Part shown: positions 25,392 to 32,412 of the stretch, piece by piece
Position numbering within the stretch: the stretch's first letter is position 1
How the letters are laid out: each line of letters begins with the position of its first letter
Notes under the pieces: generated by a model
What the model saw: only the letters and a program-made list of their open reading frames with translations
The model's database searches: none
What the model was told of the DNA's origin: nothing
Assembly (NCBI GenBank): GCA_964492425.1
Contig: CAZBKB010000002.1
Span: 1-64,000, forward strand
Length of the DNA: 64,000 nt
Direction of reading: 5' to 3'
DNA from: LBZV01 sp000993855
Lineage (GTDB): Bacteria; Patescibacteriota; Microgenomatia; Curtissbacterales; GWA2-41-24
Made by a program: the position numbers and the translations under genes

Positions 25392-25700
25392 ATGCCGAAA
25401 GGAAGAATCAGAGTAAAACTAAAAGCATATGACGCGCGAGTAATCGATGCGGCCTGTCGTGACATTATCAACACGGCACTCGGAACCGGAGCTAAAATTA
25501 GTGGGCCGATTCCCCTACCAACACACATTAAAAAATTTACGGTCCTTACAAGTCCCCATACTGACAAAGATGCCCGTGAGCAGTTTGAAATGAGAACACA
25601 CAAACGGTTAATAGACATCATCGAACCGACGAATAAGACAATTGATTCACTAACACATCTTGATCTGCCAGCAGGTGTTGATATTGAATTAAAAATGTAA
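25392..25700 (+). CDS. rpsJ: Ribosomal protein S10
   Basis: 102 aa. KGRIRVKLKAYDARVIDAA and GPIPLPTHIKKFTVLTSPH are diagnostic. Part of the 30S head and also NusE, a transcription antitermination partner. The last 19 residues, IDSLTHLDLPAGVDIELKM, are repeated twice downstream as DNA copies. It is separated from rplC by 440 bp, unusual for the S10 operon. Confidence 0.97.
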   Translation: MPKGRIRVKLKAYDARVIDAACRDIINTALGTGAKISGPIPLPTHIKKFTVLTSPHTDKDAREQFEMRTHKRLIDIIEPTNKTIDSLTHLDLPAGVDIELKM

Positions 25701-25729
25701 GGGTATAACCAAACATCAATTGTCTTGCG

Positions 25730-25778
25730 AGAGTTGCACAAACTATCAAAATCGATGTTTTGATAGCAGTTCCACTCT
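25730..25778 (+). other. Long imperfect hairpin between rpsJ and its first echo
   Basis: An outer AGAGT/ACTCT pairing encloses CTATCAAAA, loop TCGATG, TTTTGATAG (25743-25766, 9 perfect pairs). It may act as the rpsJ terminator or be part of whatever produced the repeated gene ends. Confidence 0.6.
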
Positions 25779-25781
25779 CTA

Positions 25782-25847
25782 AAAACTCTTGATTCACTAA
25801 CACATCTTGATCTGCCAGCAGGTGTTGATATTGAGCTGAAAATATGA
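25782..25847 (+). pseudogene. Second copy of the rpsJ 3' end
   Basis: KTLDSLTHLDLPAGVDIELKI then TGA. The first 44 nt of the GAT-initiated block are identical to rpsJ, then synonymous changes appear (GAA/GAG, TTA/CTG) and the final Met is Ile. The frame is closed upstream by a stop at 25764, so this is a detached 3' end. Confidence 0.85.
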
Positions 25848-25912
25848 GTGCAATTGACAGCCTTACACATTTGGATTTACCGGCAGGGTTGGATATCGAA
25901 CTTAAGATGTAG
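25844..25912 (+). pseudogene. Third copy of the rpsJ 3' end
   Basis: An ATG overlapping the previous TGA opens a 22-codon frame, MSA then IDSLTHLDLPAGLDIELKM. It is strongly diverged from rpsJ at synonymous sites (CTT/TTG, CTG/TTA, CCA/CCG, AAA/AAG), but the protein differs at one residue. It is older than the second copy or from another donor. Confidence 0.85.
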
Positions 25913-25927
25913 ATTGAAACAATATTT

Positions 25928-25956
25928 TTAACAACACAGCAATATAACAATATAAA
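25928..25956 (+). promoter_or_regulatory. Promoter of the rplC operon
   Basis: TTAACA (25928-25933), 17-nt spacer, TATAAA (25951-25956), placed just after the last rpsJ echo. The start would be near 25963, giving a leader of about 180 nt. Confidence 0.65.
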
Positions 25957-25994
25957 CTGTGGAGGTAAAGAGAAAAAATTGAATATATAAATAA

Positions 25995-26140
25995 GCTTAA
26001 ACGATAAAACGTTTAAGCGGGACACCTGAAACCCTCGTCGTCCCTAAAGCGAGGTTAATTTTAAAAAAATGGGGTCTCCAAATTTTTAATTTGGGGTAAT
26101 TTTGAAAGGAGTCCTGCTTTTTTAGCGTCTTAAAGAAAAT
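25995..26140 (+). promoter_or_regulatory. Structured leader of the S10-type operon
   Basis: Elements in order: a perfect 9-bp hairpin GCTTAAACG/CGTTTAAGC (25995-26018), overlapping and mutually exclusive GGGAC/GTCCC and CCTCG/CGAGG pairings (about 26019-26056), and a CCAAATT/AATTTGG hairpin (about 26088-26104). An AAAGGAG lies about 30 nt before the ATG. This resembles a ribosomal-protein autoregulatory leader in position and build; the ligand (L3, L4 or other) is unknown. Confidence 0.5.
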
Positions 26141-26950
26141 ATGAGCGGTTTATTGGGACTAAAACAAAATATGACAACTAGGTTTGGGAAGTTTAACTTC
26201 AAAATACCTGTAACGGCAATTGAAGTAGACCCGAACGTGGTTTTGGCAACCAAAGACGACAAACTTGTAATCGGAATGGGTAAACGCAATCAAGTTAAAA
26301 AAACAGACAATGCTTATGTAAAAGTTGCAGGTTATACGCCCCGCTTTATTAAAGAAGTGAAGTGGTTGACACAGTCTCAAAATGAAGAACAGAAAAACAA
26401 TCAGCCAAAAGTAGGAGACAAAATAACTGTCTCCATTTTTGAATCCGGAGACGAAGTTAAAGTAACAGGAACTACAAAAGGCCGGGGATTTGCTGGTGTC
26501 ATTAAACGTCACGGATTTCACGGTGGACCAAAAACTCATGGACAATCAGACAGGCATAGAGCTCCGGGCTCAATAGGTTCGGGAACAACCCCTGGAAGAG
26601 TTTGGAAAGGTAAAAAAATGGCTGGTCACATGGGAGCAAGCAAATATACAGCAACCGGTCTAGAAGTTGTTGAAGTGAATCAGGATAAACATCTCATTTA
26701 TGTAAAAGGTGCAATACCTGGTGCAAAAAATGGATTTTTGATTATCGAAAAAACTGGAAAAGTAAAAGGTTATACTCCTCCGCCACCGCCTCATCCAAAT
26801 GGTGATCATCCTCTGGATGAAAAAGAAGAAAAACAAATAGAAAAAGCTGCAACCGCGCAAATCACTGAAGTAAAAACTGATGATGCTGAGATAGATAAAG
26901 AACCAGTATCCTTAGTGGTTGCAAAAGGAGAAGAAAATGCCGGCAAGTAA
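26141..26950 (+). CDS. rplC: Ribosomal protein L3
   Basis: 269 aa. The core has GRGFAGVIKRHGFHGGPKTHG and PGRVWKGKKMAGHMG. The first 10 residues read GLLGLKQNMT as usual. An acidic, proline-containing extension of about 55 residues follows the normal C-terminus (PPPPPHPNGDHPLDEKEEK). First gene of the rplC-to-rplO block, overlapping rplD by 14 nt. Confidence 0.97.
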   Translation: MSGLLGLKQNMTTRFGKFNFKIPVTAIEVDPNVVLATKDDKLVIGMGKRNQVKKTDNAYVKVAGYTPRFIKEVKWLTQSQNEEQKNNQPKVGDKITVSIFESGDEVKVTGTTKGRGFAGVIKRHGFHGGPKTHGQSDRHRAPGSIGSGTTPGRVWKGKKMAGHMGASKYTATGLEVVEVNQDKHLIYVKGAIPGAKNGFLIIEKTGKVKGYTPPPPPHPNGDHPLDEKEEKQIEKAATAQITEVKTDDAEIDKEPVSLVVAKGEENAGK

Positions 26951-27734
26951 GTCAAGAGTCCTGTTAAAGACTCGGACGAAAAAAACGATTGCAAAAAGTA
27001 CAAAGGGGAAACAAAGAGCACAAAAGAAACCTTCAGTGCCTTCTAAATCTTCTGCGATTCCCGAGATCAAAAAACAATCCGAGTCTAAACTTAAATCTAC
27101 CGGCCTATTCGTGAAAGTCTACGATATATCCGCCAAAGCAGCGGGTACAATAAAGCTCCCTCAAAAATTATTTGGCGTCAAGGTTAACAAAAAACTTCTT
27201 GCCCAAGCACTTCATGTTTACTTTACAAATAATACAACTCATATAGCTCACACTAAAACTCGTGCAGAAGTGCGAGGGGGTGGTAGAAAACCCTGGAGAC
27301 AAAAAGGAACAGGTAATGCCAGAGCCGGATCCAAACGTTCTCCACTCTGGGTCGGTGGAGGAATAACCTTTGGCCCAAGGACAAGAAAAATTACATTAGA
27401 TCTTCCAAAAAAAATGAAAAGGGCAGCACTTGTTAGTGCACTGTCTTATCAAGCACAACAGGGAAACATTACAGTAATTTCAAACTTTGAAAAAATTCAA
27501 CCTAAAACTAAAATACTTGCAGACCTTCTCAAAAAAATAGAAGCAAGAAAGCCTATTCTAATTGTTACAAAAGAAAACAGTAAGAACGTAAATCTTGCAT
27601 CACGTAATATCCAAAACACTCGTGTGGAAACACCAGCAAACTTGAACGCGCAAATAGTATGGAATAACCAAAATATACTAATTTCAAAGGAAGCCCTTGT
27701 TAACCTGGCAAAGTTTCGGGAGAAATTCGCATGA
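26937..27734 (+). CDS. rplD: Ribosomal protein L4
   Basis: 265 aa from ATG 26937, picked because AAGGAG lies 8 nt upstream. A basic N-terminal extension of about 55 residues precedes the usual start (VKVYDISAKAAGTIKLP). Diagnostic: TRAEVRGGGRKPWRQKGTGNARAGS. In many bacteria L4 also represses its own operon. Overlaps rplW by 4 nt. Confidence 0.96.
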   Translation: MPASKSRVLLKTRTKKTIAKSTKGKQRAQKKPSVPSKSSAIPEIKKQSESKLKSTGLFVKVYDISAKAAGTIKLPQKLFGVKVNKKLLAQALHVYFTNNTTHIAHTKTRAEVRGGGRKPWRQKGTGNARAGSKRSPLWVGGGITFGPRTRKITLDLPKKMKRAALVSALSYQAQQGNITVISNFEKIQPKTKILADLLKKIEARKPILIVTKENSKNVNLASRNIQNTRVETPANLNAQIVWNNQNILISKEALVNLAKFREKFA

Positions 27735-28138
27735 AACACCAACTAGTTATAAAAGAAGGTTTACTATCGGAAAAAATCTATGCGCAGATGGAATCTGGCA
27801 TATACACTTTCCTTGTCTCTCGTGAAGCAACAAAAAATGATGTCAAAAAGTCAGTAGAGACACAATTCAAGGTGAAAGTTAAAAAAGTGAATGTTTTAAA
27901 TAGGACATCCAAAAAAAGAAGGGTTACAGGAACTAGAAAAATGGTTAACACTCAAGGCGGCAAAAAAGCTGTAGTTTATTTGCAAGCCGGTCAAAGCATA
28001 GCCCTGCTTTCACCAAAATCTCAAAAGAAACCACCAGAAAACAAAAAAAATGCAAAATCACCCGACACAGAAACAAAGAAAAAAGGTTTATTATCAAGAA
28101 TCACTAAGTCAAAAAAAGAAAAGGTGGAGGGAAAATAA
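27731..28138 (+). CDS. rplW: Ribosomal protein L23
   Basis: 135 aa. Core residues 1-88: LLSEKIYAQMESGIYTFLVSREATKNDVKKSVE, then KVNVLNR. It sits at the peptide-exit site and docks trigger factor and SRP. A Lys-rich extension of about 45 residues follows the usual end. ATGA overlap with rplD. Confidence 0.95.
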   Translation: MKHQLVIKEGLLSEKIYAQMESGIYTFLVSREATKNDVKKSVETQFKVKVKKVNVLNRTSKKRRVTGTRKMVNTQGGKKAVVYLQAGQSIALLSPKSQKKPPENKKNAKSPDTETKKKGLLSRITKSKKEKVEGK

Positions 28139-28957
28139 ATGTCACTAAGAGTTTATAAAGGCATAACTCCCTCTCAAAGATTTAAGGTAGCTATTACTTT
28201 TGATGAAATTACAAAAACAAGACCGGAAAAAACATTACTTGTCAACCTTAGGGGTAATTCTGGTAGAACTGGTGGAAAGATAACAGTACGTGGTAAGGGT
28301 GGAGGGCATAAAAGGAACTTTAGATATATTGATTTCAAAAGAAACAAGCGTGATATTGAGGGAACTATTGCAGCCATTGAATATGATCCCAATAGAAGTG
28401 CCAATATTGCACTGGTTCATTACAAAGACGGTGAGAAAAGATATATACTTGCACCTAATATTTTAAAGGTCGGGGACAAAATCACATCTGCTGAGAAAAC
28501 TCCCATAAGAGCGGGTAATGCTATGCCACTACAAAATATGCCTGTTGGAACATTCGTACACAACATTGAGATTATGCCCGGAGCTGGTGGACAGATCGTA
28601 AGAAGTGCGGGGGCAGCAGCAATTGTTGCCGCAAAAGAAGGAAATTATGTTCACTTAAAACTGCCATCAAAAGAAATTAGAAAAGTAAACGCCAAGTGTT
28701 ATGCAACAATTGGCCAAGTTGGCAATATTGATTGGAAAAACATTTCGCTTGGGAAAGCAGGTAAATCACGTCATATGGGTCGTCGACCAAAAGTCAGAGG
28801 TGTTGCTATGGATCCGGCTTCACATCCGCACGGAGGCGGAGAAGGTAAATCTGGTACCGGTATGAACCCGAAAACCCCTACAGGCAAAAGTGCCTTTGGC
28901 AAAACAAGAAATAGAAAAAAACCATCGAGCAAATTCATTTTATCGAGGAGGAAATAA
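28139..28957 (+). CDS. rplB: Ribosomal protein L2
   Basis: 272 aa, normal length. GGGHKRNFRYIDFKRNK in the N-terminal half and the C-terminal RGVAMDPASHPHGGGEGKS, which carries the conserved His near the peptidyl-transferase centre. A GGAGGGAAAAUAA context precedes the ATG. Confidence 0.98.
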   Translation: MSLRVYKGITPSQRFKVAITFDEITKTRPEKTLLVNLRGNSGRTGGKITVRGKGGGHKRNFRYIDFKRNKRDIEGTIAAIEYDPNRSANIALVHYKDGEKRYILAPNILKVGDKITSAEKTPIRAGNAMPLQNMPVGTFVHNIEIMPGAGGQIVRSAGAAAIVAAKEGNYVHLKLPSKEIRKVNAKCYATIGQVGNIDWKNISLGKAGKSRHMGRRPKVRGVAMDPASHPHGGGEGKSGTGMNPKTPTGKSAFGKTRNRKKPSSKFILSRRK

Positions 28958-28958
28958 C

Positions 28959-29264
28959 ATGACAGAGCATAGAGAAATTTTACCCATAAACCCGGAAGAA
29001 GTTAGTGTGGGTGAGCTAATAACCGGTTTTACAGCTTTCGCGCCGGGTAGAGGTAAACATGAAAGGTATACTTTTATCCATGTTTCCAATGTGGGCAATC
29101 TGGGTGAAACGACAGCTGAGGTGAAAAGGTCACACGATTTGAACCCAAATTCAGTTTATGTGGTTAGCGTTGGTATAGACAAAATGAAAAGTCGGAAACG
29201 ACATAGACCAATTCATAACCAACAAAGGTTAGGCCTTTGGGTTAGGAGAAATAATAGTGTCTAG
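28959..29264 (+). CDS. Unknown protein inserted in the S10 operon between rplB and rpsS
   Basis: 101 aa from ATG 28959, which follows GAGGAAATAAC. Not recognised. Mixed alpha/beta composition: ELITGFTAFAPGRGKHERYTFIHVSNVG, ending in a basic RKRHRPIHNQQRLGLWVRRN. The basic C-terminus suggests RNA or ribosome contact. It overlaps rpsS by 8 nt, so it is translationally coupled and co-expressed with ribosomal proteins. The canonical bacterial order has rplB directly followed by rpsS, so this is an extra gene. Confidence 0.7.
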   Translation: MTEHREILPINPEEVSVGELITGFTAFAPGRGKHERYTFIHVSNVGNLGETTAEVKRSHDLNPNSVYVVSVGIDKMKSRKRHRPIHNQQRLGLWVRRNNSV

Positions 29265-29541
29265 ATCAAGTAAAAAAGGTCCCTACGTGGACCAAAAATT
29301 ACTAAAAAAAGTGATGACCCAAAAACAAAGCGGCCAAAAAGCTGCAATCAAAACCTGGGCCAGGGCAAGCACAATTGCACCGGAGTTTGTGAACCACACC
29401 TTTTCTGTCCATAATGGCAAAACTTTTATAAACGTTTTCGTTTCGGAACCTATGGTTGGTCACAGACTTGGCGAGTTTGCACCAACTCGGATATTTAAGG
29501 GTCACGGGAAAATAACCGAAAAATCATCAGCTAAAAAGTAA
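29257..29541 (+). CDS. rpsS: Ribosomal protein S19
   Basis: 94 aa, start GTG inside the preceding gene. SRSSKKGPYVDQKLLKKV, then FVNHTFSVHNGKTFINVFV, GHRLGEFAPTR. Forms the S13-S19 pair in the 30S head. Followed 2 bp later by rplV. Confidence 0.97.
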   Translation: MSRSSKKGPYVDQKLLKKVMTQKQSGQKAAIKTWARASTIAPEFVNHTFSVHNGKTFINVFVSEPMVGHRLGEFAPTRIFKGHGKITEKSSAKK

Positions 29542-29543
29542 TT

Positions 29544-29963
29544 ATGGAAATTAAAGCACTCGCAAATAATATCAGGATTTCACCACAAAAGGTGAGACTT
29601 GTTGTCGCCCAAATTAAAAAGATGAAACCGCAAGAAGCAATTGATATTTTGGAATTTGTTCCACAAAAAGCAGCAAAACCATTAAAAAAAGCTATTGGAG
29701 CAGCAATCGCCAATGCGAAAAACAACTTTAATCTGGATGACACAACACTCATCTTTCGTGAAATAAATGTTGGAAAGGGAATGGTTTTTAAAAGGTACAG
29801 ACCAATTTCCAGAGGTCGGGCTCATTCAATTTTAAGACAAACTAGCAATATCAGAATAGTCCTGTCGGGAGAGAAGACAAAAAAAGTGGCAAAGATATTA
29901 GAAGAACCAAAAGGACAAAATGAAACCAAAGTAACCGAAACGGAGAAGAAGGATGAAAAATAG
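29544..29963 (+). CDS. rplV: Ribosomal protein L22
   Basis: 139 aa. IRISPQKVRLVVAQIKKM and RYRPISRGRAHSILRQTSNI, the latter part of the exit-tunnel hairpin. A charged tail of about 25 residues follows. Next comes a 44-bp gap with the shared ribosome-binding cassette of rpsC. Confidence 0.96.
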   Translation: MEIKALANNIRISPQKVRLVVAQIKKMKPQEAIDILEFVPQKAAKPLKKAIGAAIANAKNNFNLDDTTLIFREINVGKGMVFKRYRPISRGRAHSILRQTSNIRIVLSGEKTKKVAKILEEPKGQNETKVTETEKKDEK

Positions 29964-29986
29964 AATAGACCAAAAAAACTTTTCAC

Positions 29987-30001
29987 TTTCGACTGAAAGG
30001 A
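29987..30001 (+). promoter_or_regulatory. rpsC ribosome-binding cassette (shared with rpsG)
   Basis: TTTCGACTGAAAGGA, the same 15 bases as before rpsG. CTTTC-GACT-GAAAG forms a 5-bp hairpin with AGG on its 3' side. GTG start 6 nt downstream. Confidence 0.6.
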
Positions 30002-30007
30002 ATTACT

Positions 30008-30643
30008 GTGGGACAAAAAGTTAACCCGATTGGTTTTAGAACCGGTGGTATTTATACTTGGAGTTCACGCTGGTTTGCAAAAAAAGGCGATTTTGCAACA
30101 TTCCTTCTGGAGGACAATAAGATTAGAAAATACCTTTTGGAAAAACTGAGAAATGCTGGTGTTTCTAAAGTTGAGATAGAAAGATTTTTCGACAAAAGAT
30201 CAATAACCGCCCATGTTTCTAGACCTGGTATTGCAATTGGCAGAGGAGGATCTGGTGCAGAACAAGTAAAATCGGATCTGCTTAAAAAATTCAAAATCAA
30301 AGACGTGGGTAAATTAGAAATAAAATTTGAGGAAATAAAAGCACCAGATCTGGACGCCTACCTTGTGGCAGCAAACATCTCGGAACAATTACAAAGAAGA
30401 ATCCCTTTCAGAAGAGTAATGAATCAGTCAATGGAGCGGGTGAAACGGTCCGGAGCCAAAGGCGTAAGGATTGCACTTGCCGGAAGGCTTGGAGGATCCG
30501 AGATTGCAAGACGAGAAGTAGTAAAAGATGGGGCCATACCCCTGCAGACGCTAAGGGCGGAAATTGATTTTGCAAAAATAGATGCTAAAGTTCCTAAAGC
30601 TGGAATCGTTGGAGTAAAAGTTTGGATTTTCAAAGGAGAATAG
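30008..30643 (+). CDS. rpsC: Ribosomal protein S3
   Basis: 211 aa, start GTG, giving MGQKVNPIGFRTG. The KH domain carries RPGIAIGRGGSGAEQ. The C-terminal domain has VRIALAGRLGGSEIARRE. Normal length. One of the mRNA-entry proteins of the 30S subunit. Confidence 0.97.
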   Translation: MGQKVNPIGFRTGGIYTWSSRWFAKKGDFATFLLEDNKIRKYLLEKLRNAGVSKVEIERFFDKRSITAHVSRPGIAIGRGGSGAEQVKSDLLKKFKIKDVGKLEIKFEEIKAPDLDAYLVAANISEQLQRRIPFRRVMNQSMERVKRSGAKGVRIALAGRLGGSEIARREVVKDGAIPLQTLRAEIDFAKIDAKVPKAGIVGVKVWIFKGE

Positions 30644-30644
30644 A

Positions 30645-31049
30645 ATGCTTGCACCAAAGAGAGCAAAATACAGAAAACAATTTAGAAACAAAAGAAGTGG
30701 AATTGCTACCCGTGGGAGCACGTTAGCTTTTGGATCTCATGGATTAAAAACACTTGAGGCCGCTTGGATTACTGCAAGACAAATCGAGGCTGCCCGTCGT
30801 GCAATGACGCATTACACAAAAAGAGGAGGAAGAATTTGGATAAGAATTTTCCCAGATAAGCCTGTCACAAAAAAACCTGCAGAAACCAGAATGGGTTCTG
30901 GCAAAGGTGACGTTGATCACTTTGTTGCAGTTGTTAAACCAGGTACAGTTCTATTTGAAATGGGATCAATTAATGACAAAATTGCACGAGAAGCAATTAG
31001 ACTTGCTGCTCACAAATTGCCGGTGAAGACAAGGATAATTGCAAGATAA
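30645..31049 (+). CDS. rplP: Ribosomal protein L16
   Basis: 134 aa. MLAPKRAKYRKQFR, then FGSHGLKTLEAAWITARQIEAARRAM and RMGSGKGDVDHFVAVVKPG. Lies near the A-site tRNA elbow. ATG two bases after the rpsC stop. Confidence 0.97.
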   Translation: MLAPKRAKYRKQFRNKRSGIATRGSTLAFGSHGLKTLEAAWITARQIEAARRAMTHYTKRGGRIWIRIFPDKPVTKKPAETRMGSGKGDVDHFVAVVKPGTVLFEMGSINDKIAREAIRLAAHKLPVKTRIIAR

Positions 31050-31056
31050 AAATAAA

Positions 31057-31344
31057 ATGAAGAAAAGAGAATTAATAAATTTAAAAAATAAAAGCCTCAA
31101 AGATCTTATTTCTTTGGTAGGTGATATGAAAAAAACTATAACTGAATCAAAACTAGAGTTAAAACTCTCGAGAGTAAAAAACGTACATGAGACAAACAGA
31201 AAACAAAAAGAACTTGCCCAAATCTTAACTTTCATAAGAATAAAACAGCTTGAAGATGAAAACGAAAAAACCAGTCACCAAATAGAAAAGGATGTAAAGA
31301 TTTCTAAAGATGCAAGAAAAGGGGTAAAAAATGGCACAAACTAA
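31057..31344 (+). CDS. rpmC: Ribosomal protein L29 with C-terminal extension
   Basis: 95 aa from ATG 31057 (MKKRELINLKNKSLKDL). The usual 65-residue core is followed by about 30 Lys/Glu-rich residues. Binds at the exit tunnel next to L23. Overlaps rpsQ by 14 nt. Confidence 0.88.
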   Translation: MKKRELINLKNKSLKDLISLVGDMKKTITESKLELKLSRVKNVHETNRKQKELAQILTFIRIKQLEDENEKTSHQIEKDVKISKDARKGVKNGTN

Positions 31345-31564
31345 AATAGGTGTGGTTATATCCGACAAAATGGAAAAAACAGTTGTTGTCAAAATTAGCA
31401 CAAAAGTTAAGCACCCACTATATAAAAAACAGATAACAAGGAGCAAAAACCTAAAAGCTCATGACGAAATAGGAGCAAAAACGGGCGACAAAGTCAAGAT
31501 TGCTCAAACAAAACCATATTCTAAATCAATTGCATTTAAGGTTATGGAGGTTATAAAGAAGTAA
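31331..31564 (+). CDS. rpsQ: Ribosomal protein S17
   Basis: 77 aa OB-fold protein. GVVISDKMEKTVVVKI, HPLYKKQI, KTGDKVKIAQTKPYSKS. It ends before the only sizeable gap in the spc part of the operon (151 bp to rplN). Confidence 0.95.
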   Translation: MAQTKIGVVISDKMEKTVVVKISTKVKHPLYKKQITRSKNLKAHDEIGAKTGDKVKIAQTKPYSKSIAFKVMEVIKK

Positions 31565-31675
31565 AAATGCAAAGTTTAAAAGTCAAAATTATAAATCAAA
31601 AGTTAGAAATCTTTAAACCTGTAAATTATATTCGGCTTTGCCAGGAAAATTTACACCATAAAGGGAAAGGAAATA

Positions 31676-31707
31676 TTAAAGGAAAACCGTATTAGGTTTG
31701 CCTTTAA
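31676..31707 (+). promoter_or_regulatory. Hairpin between the ribosome-binding site and start codon of rplN
   Basis: TTAAAGGAAAACC, loop GTATTA, GGTTTGCCTTTAA pairs at 12 of 13 positions. A good AAGGGAAAGGAAA Shine-Dalgarno-like stretch lies upstream (31660-31673) and the ATG 9 nt downstream (31716). Folding the hairpin would bring them close. A second inverted pair, TGTAAATT/AATTTACA, lies at about 31619-31653. This gap also starts with a TGCAAAGTTTAAAAGTCAAAATT-type AT-rich repeat similar to 1300-1320. Confidence 0.6.
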
Positions 31708-31715
31708 AGTTATTT

Positions 31716-32084
31716 ATGGTTTCACCAAGAGCATTTTTAAAAGTTGCCGACAATAGCGGAGCGAAAAATATGGTAATTATAGGTATGGGGAAAGGCAGTG
31801 GTAGAAGGTTTGCAAAACTAGGCGATATAGTAACATGCTCAGTTCGTGGTGCTACACCAAATACGCAAGTAAAAGACCACGAAATCGTAAAAGTTGTAAT
31901 TATCAGAACAAAAAAAGAGACAAGACGCAAAGATGGTACATATATCAGATTTTCAGACAATGCTGGAGTTATTATAGACAACAACAATTTACCACGTGCA
32001 ACACGTATCTTTGGGCCAGTCGCAAACGAAATAAAGAAAAAGGGCTTTTCAAAAATTGCGTCGCTGGCAAAGGAGGTAATTTAA
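31716..32084 (+). CDS. rplN: Ribosomal protein L14
   Basis: 122 aa from ATG 31716, chosen because it gives the family-typical distance to LKVADNSGAK; an in-frame TTG at 31698 lies inside the hairpin. Diagnostic: GDIVTCSVRGATPN and IRFSDNAGVIID. Interface protein between subunits. Confidence 0.95.
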   Translation: MVSPRAFLKVADNSGAKNMVIIGMGKGSGRRFAKLGDIVTCSVRGATPNTQVKDHEIVKVVIIRTKKETRRKDGTYIRFSDNAGVIIDNNNLPRATRIFGPVANEIKKKGFSKIASLAKEVI

Positions 32085-32085
32085 C

Positions 32086-32412
32086 ATGTTTAAATTTAAA
32101 ACTGGTGACGAAGTTATAGTTACTGCAGGAAGAGACAAAGGTAAGAAGGGAAAAGTACAAAAAGTTTGGGGAAAAGAATATAAATTGACGGTAAGTGGTG
32201 TAAATATCTATAAAAGACACAAAAAGGCAACAAGAAGCCAAAAATCCGGAATTTTTGAAGTTAATCGGCCAATAACTGTCGCCAATGTGCAAATAATTTG
32301 CCCAAAATGTGGCAAGCAGACAAAAATAAGTTTTCAGACAATTGGCAAGTTTAAAGAAAGAGTGTGTAAAAAATGTAAAGGAATAGTTACCGTAGAAAGG
32401 AGCAAAAAGTAA
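32086..32412 (+). CDS. rplX: Ribosomal protein L24
   Basis: 108 aa. KOW motif FKTGDEVIVTAGRDKGKKGKV at the start, C-terminal half with a Cys pair (CPKCG...CKKC) that may bind zinc. Assembly initiator of the 50S subunit. Its TAA overlaps the rplE ATG by one base. Confidence 0.95.
   Translation: MFKFKTGDEVIVTAGRDKGKKGKVQKVWGKEYKLTVSGVNIYKRHKKATRSQKSGIFEVNRPITVANVQIICPKCGKQTKISFQTIGKFKERVCKKCKGIVTVERSKK

Noticed and set aside
25358..26025. Long minus-strand ORFs containing repeated 'SISTPAGRSRCVSES' segments
   Set aside because: The repeats are the antisense of the three rpsJ 3' ends; these are shadows, not a repeat protein.
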